Shown: positions 59,449 through 64,000 of the stretch, one piece after another | Layout: the number at the start of each line of letters is the position of its first letter | Numbering within the stretch: position 1 is the stretch's first letter | Assembly (NCBI RefSeq): GCF_032854445.1 | Contig: NC_088302.1 | Coordinates: 7,621,338-7,685,337, forward strand | Direction: 5' to 3' | Origin: Liolophura sinensis | Lineage: Eukaryota; Mollusca; Polyplacophora; Chitonida; Chitonidae | DNA: 64,000 nt | Program-made: the position numbers and the translations under genes | The notes under the pieces: generated by a model | Seen by the model: the letters and a program-made list of their open reading frames with translations, nothing else | The model's database searches: none | What the model was told of the DNA's origin: nothing

Positions 59449-59532
59449 TGGGCTTGAACTCACAACGACCGCATTGGTGGGAGGCTCCTGGGTCATTGCG
59501 CCTTGTTGGCGTGCTAACCCCTCGGAGACCCC
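59449..59532 (-). mobile_element. SINE family 1, tRNA-like head only, inverted
   Basis: GCTGGGCTTGAACTCACAAC, GCATTGGTGGGAGGCTCCTG and GGCGTGCTAACCCCTCGGAG. It faces the copy ending at 59395. Confidence 0.78.
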
Positions 59533-59833
59533 GCATAAAGAGTAAAACCAGAGCAGCGAATTCAGTGTGATAATTGACAAATGGTCACAGGTAACCAGTG
59601 AAATACGGCCTCTTTTCAGTTTATCTCAGTTAGTGTTTTTTTCTGACTATGTATGTAAATGCTTAAATAATGGCAAATTATACGTACCATGGCTTGAGCA
59701 GAATTAGGTAAAAATCAGGTAATGCATTGAAGTTAACTGCTATGCATTAACTCCATTAGAAATCAGCGGTCTACAATCTCTCAAAATGAAAGCACTGAAC
59801 ACACATGCGCTTGATTTCCATTTCACCAGGGTA

Positions 59834-60200
59834 ATGTCGATGTACCAGAAAGCAGCGATTGGCGCCCTCGGGGCGGTGGGTACTTCATACGCAGCCTACA
59901 AGCTGATGTTTCCGTGGCTAGCTCTAGACTCCAAAGACATTGCCATGAGGGAAAAGTTTATGGAGTTTGTCACAAAAAGCGTGGAAAACAAGTTGTTCAT
60001 CATTGAGAGGTTTGAGCGTCATGTTACAGAGAACCCAGACAAGTACTTCGTTATTTTCGAAGACAGATTATACACATATCAACAGGTGGACGAGGAGGCC
60101 AATAAGATCGCACGAGTTGTAAAGACGTGGAATCTTCAGAAAGGAGACTTGGTGGCCTTGTATATGAGCAATGAGCCAGCATTTGTATGGACATTTCTGG
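59834..60200 (+). CDS. FATP copy B, coding exon 1
   Basis: Starts after conserved acceptor-like CACCAGGGTA; ends WTFLG at TCTGG|GTGAGT, phase 1. An in-frame ATG at 59786 exists but the stretch before 59834 has indels against copy A that change frame, so it is probably intron. Confidence 0.9.
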
Positions 60201-62053
60201 GTGAGTTAATCACGGATAAGTACCTACTTATCAGGACATTTCTGGGTGAATACATCACGGGCAAGTATATGACTGGACACTCCTGGGTGAGTACGTCAAA
60301 GACAAAAAGTATATGTCTGGACACATGGGTGAGTACATCACGCACAAGTATGTCAGGACACTTCTTGATGAGTATCTCACGGACAAGTATAGGTCTGGAC
60401 ACCTCTGGATGAGTACGTCACGGACAAAAAGTACATGTCTGGACACATAGGTGAGTACATCACGGACAAGTATATGTTTGGACACTTCTGGATGAGTACG
60501 TTACGCACAATTATATGTCTGGACACCTGGGTAAGCACTTCACGGACAAGTATATGTCTGGACACATCTGGGTGTGTACACTGACATGTACCTATGTCGA
60601 GACACTTCTGAGTGAGTATATATCTGTATAGACAAGTACATATCTGTTTCGAACAGACATAGGTGTACATATTTTGTTGTGTGCAGTACGAAAGGGAATA
60701 AAATATCTAAAATCCTACAGATTTTCTGTGCTGGTCGCATGCTCGAATCTAGCTCCCGCTTGATCTCCTTCGGCCTTTAGGGACGGATAATCTCAAGTTT
60801 TGTACGTGCATAAATCTGACCTTAGTCTGTTATGTACAGGTGAAGAGTTCTTGTGCAGCGCACCACTGAGACCACCACCAATCAGATTTTCCCGATTTAA
60901 TCTTTTTCGGTGATTGCAGTGCGTCGAGATTTGGGTCAGGGTTAAGCTGAGTCATTTCTGAACTAGAACACAATAAGAAGACATAAATTGAACTGTCAGT
61001 TGACCAGTATTTTACAGAACTAGATATACGAAGATGGCCATTGCTTTTTTGTCCACTTTGTAACACAAAATTCCAAACATTGTGTCTGTAGGACTGTTAT
61101 AAGAAGCGGTAATATTCTGTTTTATCTCATTCGCCAATAATTTTGTCTGAGCAACACAGGTAACATTACTTTGTTACACATGCAGTTTATTTATTAAATT
61201 TTGCGTGGGAAGTCCTGGCAGCAGCTTGCGGGTGGTCGTGAGTTCCCCCGGGCCGTTCTCAGTTTCCTCCCACCATGATGCTGACCGCCATAATATAAGT
61301 CAAATATTCTTGAGCACGGCGTAAAACACTAATCAAACAAATAAATACATGAACAACCATATGTACGTAATAAGTATACATTTAACGCAGACGAAATTTT
61401 CGGTATTCAATGTAATAAGAGGGATCAGATCGAAATCAGTTAGTCATATTGGCTTCCTTTCAGTCGGTATAACTAACGAGGTGCGAGTTAGAACCCAGCC
61501 TTGGAGGGGATATTTGCTGATTCTTCCTCTCTCACCATTCGTGGTAACAATATGCGTTCCGCGACGCAAGTGAGATTGTTTGCGCAGTTTAAAGTTTTAT
61601 GATGTTCTCTTGTCTTCCATAAATATGGTGCACAGAGATGTATCTGTACGATACATGTTTTTTTTTTTGGATTTATTTGATTGATGATTTACTCAACAGT
61701 ATTTGTTTTATGCGGCAACGGCCAATATTAGGGTTGGAGCAATCCGGACAGAGTCTAGGCGAAAGCCACGATGTTGCAGACATTCCTATGCACGTACGAT
61801 CGGATAAAAATGCCACCAGTAACTTGCTTAACGTCGTTGGTATAGTGCTGTCACTCTGGTTTCCTCACACCGTAAAACTAACCACCACCGTATGAGTGAA
61901 ACATTATTATTTCTACATGACCCTGTCTTTTCTTCATTTTAGGTTTTCAGAAGTTGGGTATTCCTGTCAGTCTTCTCAATTGCAACTTGACGCACGCGCC
62001 CTTGGCTCACTGTATAAATGTGTGCGATGCTAAGGCTGTTGTGTGTAGTGGAG
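59834..62053 (+). CDS. FATP / very-long-chain acyl-CoA synthetase, copy B, 5' part
   Basis: Two coding exons, 59834-60200 and 61943-62053, same lengths, phases and splice sites as copy A and about 90% identical in protein by eye. Exon 1 reads [60 protein letters not shown]. Exon 2 reads [36 protein letters not shown]. No exon 3 is found in the next 1.9 kb (copy A has it 0.6 kb on), so the copy either has a longer intron 2 and continues past the window or is truncated. Function as for copy A. Confidence 0.9.
60201..60625 (+). repeat. Splice-donor minisatellite, copy B, ~11 units
   Basis: Same position and unit as 37846-38665, e.g. GGTGAGTACATCACGGACAA, TATATGTTTGGACACTTCTG, but about half as long. 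Confidence 0.93.
60723..60797 (+). mobile_element. Short SINE-like fragment (duplicated)
   Basis: Counterpart of 38823-38895. Confidence 0.4.
61205..61348 (+). mobile_element. SINE family 1, 3' part (duplicated)
   Basis: Counterpart of 39312-39448. Confidence 0.85.
61668..61800 (-). mobile_element. SINE family 1, 3' part, inverted (duplicated)
   Basis: Counterpart of 39768-39910. Confidence 0.75.
61943..62053 (+). CDS. FATP copy B, coding exon 2
   Basis: Acceptor TCATTTTAG, donor GTGGAG|GTATGT, phase 1 to 1; 37 codons, differing from copy A at a few residues (Thr to Ala, Ser to Cys, Ile to Val). Confidence 0.92.
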
Positions 62054-62210
62054 GTATGTCGTGTGGTATCACGGATAAATTCTTGAAAGTTATTTTACAA
62101 TTTTGATTCCTTTTGATTGATTTGTTCTGAAACCAATTCGTTCGTAGTGGGTTATTATGCACACATTATTAGCTCTTTGGTGACAGTTTTAAAAATGGAG
62201 AACGTTTTTC

Positions 62211-63599
62211 GTCATGTTCTTCTCACTGTACAACAGTTACTCAAGGAGAGTTAAGTATGACATGATTATCATAAAAATGTGTTGTTAACTTAAGGTTACC
62301 CTTTGTTTGAGAAAGCTCAGTCAGGTTGCAGTCTGATATGTACATGTCCTATAATAATTCTGTATCAGTGATGACTATACATTTCAATTAACATCACTTC
62401 ATTTTTTACCTAATGGTGTGTAATTCATGGTGCCAGGGGGTGGGTAATTTGCTACTGCTCAAGCATTTAAACGAGAGGTTAGAATAAAACCGTATGTGAG
62501 GTAAATTGATAATAAGCTGTTTTTCACCAGTCGTGTGTGACCATTTACCAAGTATCACACTTTCGTGGATGCTCTGGTTTTACTATCTATGTTGTAGTCT
62601 TTTTATATTTACTTAAATGTAATGCAAAGTTTTTCATCTATACATCCTATTTCACTGAATACCGGTAGCTTTTCGAACAATTTGAAATAGCATTTTATCA
62701 CGTTATCCGTGATAACTCAGACTTCAAACAGCGGATGGAATATACCGAAATCCTTCTACAATATGGTAATATAACATCTGGACCCAGTACCGTGTGCAAT
62801 TTTCTTATCTGAATTTATTATATAACGGGACATCCTGTCAACACATTCTGCCCTACGATTGGTTGAATTTAGTCCGTCTGTAGGCAGTGGTTGCCACCCT
62901 TTGGATCTGTCACACCAAAGACTTCTTCGGCGGCACTTTGGGGGCGTGGACTCGCCCTGTCACAAGTACGCACGGTATATTTACACACATCTGATGACTC
63001 CTCGTCGCCATACTAGTGTATGTAAAATGTTTAAGTACAAGATAAAACCTAAGCATACATATGTATCTTTGCATTTGATGAAATACTCTCCTCCACATGA
63101 ATTTTCACCAATCGGTATTAGACTCTCGCTTTGCCAATAAAGTGGCTGTGTCGTTTACATGTGACAGGCCGAATAGAACGTTACACAGTTTAACGTCAAA
63201 AATAATATATCCATTTCCTTAATAATAATATATGTCTAACTGATACGTTAATTCATCTTGATTGTGCCGATGCAGAATTTTGCGGCACCGTCTTAAGGGA
63301 CAAGACATGACCTGGTTGAAACATATTGCAGTCGAAAGTAGGATACTCAAGCTTTCTAAAAAGTATCATACTGTATTATTTTGATGAGATTTCACAGAAT
63401 AACATGTGAAACAAAACGACAATTCTGCAAAATGGCTGGTGTTAATCTAGGCAGCTATCTTGAGAATTTTATCCCATCAAAGATCCCATCAGTTGCGCGG
63501 CCCAATCTGTGACGTAGCCTTTACCCATTCACGCCATAAAGTGACATATTATAACACAGGACTACTGCATTTTGAGATCTTTTACAACGATTTAGTTAC
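62211..63599. other. Intron 2 or flank of FATP copy B
   Basis: No FATP exon 3 recognised. It holds an inverted (GTGA)n-headed repeat relative at 62870-63020 (ACTCCTCGTCGCCATA, GGCGGCACTTTGGGGGCGTG). Confidence 0.55.
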
Positions 63600-63985
63600 G
63601 TGTAGTCAAAGGGCTATTTCACAAAGTGTTGTGAAGCAGGTCTGTATCATTTAAGGACCACCACAGTCGTGGAATCAGTTGATTTATAAGCCGTGTAATA
63701 TTCAACGACGGTATCACAAATTATGTCAAACAGTAGCGTACCGCCTCGGCCGAAAAGGCATTCATCTTCCCAAGCACATTTTTGTCGTTCATTTTAGCGT
63801 TCAATCAGCAGTTTCTAAATAAAAAATATCAGAGTGAGTGCAAATTCATTAGGGATGTGGAACTAAAGTTCATGGGAATGAGAAGATCTCATCCCACCAG
63901 ACAACGCTTAAAATTAATGACATTTTTTGATACAATTTTTTTTCTCTTAATTCATTACAAATGAAGAATTTAAATTTTGCTCTCT
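63600..63985 (-). mobile_element. Dispersed repeat, family 4, copy 2
   Basis: Reverse complement of 34290-34650 over its length; AAAGTGTTGTGAAGCAGGTC, GACGGTATCACAAATTATGT, AATCAGCAGTTTCTAAATAA. Confidence 0.78.
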
Positions 63986-64000
63986 CGTCTTTTTCTCATA

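Larger units (their letters stand above)
57300..62210 (+). repeat. Tandem segmental duplication, copy B
   Basis: Direct repeat of 35410-40320 (see there). Differences: shorter intron-1 array, other SINE insertions upstream of exon 1 (59246-59532), no family 3 element in intron 2. Confidence 0.93.

Overview
The window is animal nuclear DNA. Genes are split into short exons with GT..AG introns, coding density is low, and the space between exons is full of minisatellites, tRNA-derived SINE copies, MITE-like palindromes and one LINE relic. The gene families (SLC6 transporter, a Roc/COR/Death protein, SLC27/FATP acyl-CoA synthetase) and the repeat style suggest a marine lophotrochozoan, most likely a mollusc. 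This placement is inference and was not checked against any database.

Layout. (1) 121-5014, + strand: seven exons forming the 3' part (TM7 to stop) of an SLC6-family sodium-coupled transporter; the 5' exons lie left of the window. (2) 15401-7750, - strand: a four-exon gene whose exon phases fit and give 1048 residues. It encodes a Roc-type GTPase interrupted by a multi-pass membrane domain, then a COR-like region, then a C-terminal Death domain. (3) 15.4-35.4 kb: no gene I can support. It holds many tandem arrays, SINEs, a Jockey-like reverse transcriptase relic (20.75-21.39 kb), two MITE copies and one candidate first exon. (4) 37479-51856, + strand: a ten-exon FATP/very-long-chain acyl-CoA synthetase gene (copy A) of about 639 codons, with one internal frame break in exon 8 and one phase mismatch at the exon 9/10 junction. 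(5) 57.3-62.2 kb: a direct tandem duplicate of the upstream flank and first two coding exons of that gene (copy B, coding exons 59834-60200 and 61943-62053), continuing beyond the right edge or truncated.

The two most unusual things are the Roc domain split between switch I and the DxxG motif by some 280 residues of mostly hydrophobic membrane sequence, and an intron-1 minisatellite in both FATP copies. Each unit of that minisatellite repeats the exon-1 3' end together with its splice donor, giving about 20 decoy 5' splice sites in copy A. The three loci are unrelated in function: membrane amine/amino-acid transport, a probable innate-immune or cell-death GTPase, and fatty-acid uptake/activation. 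Nothing suggests they work as one system.
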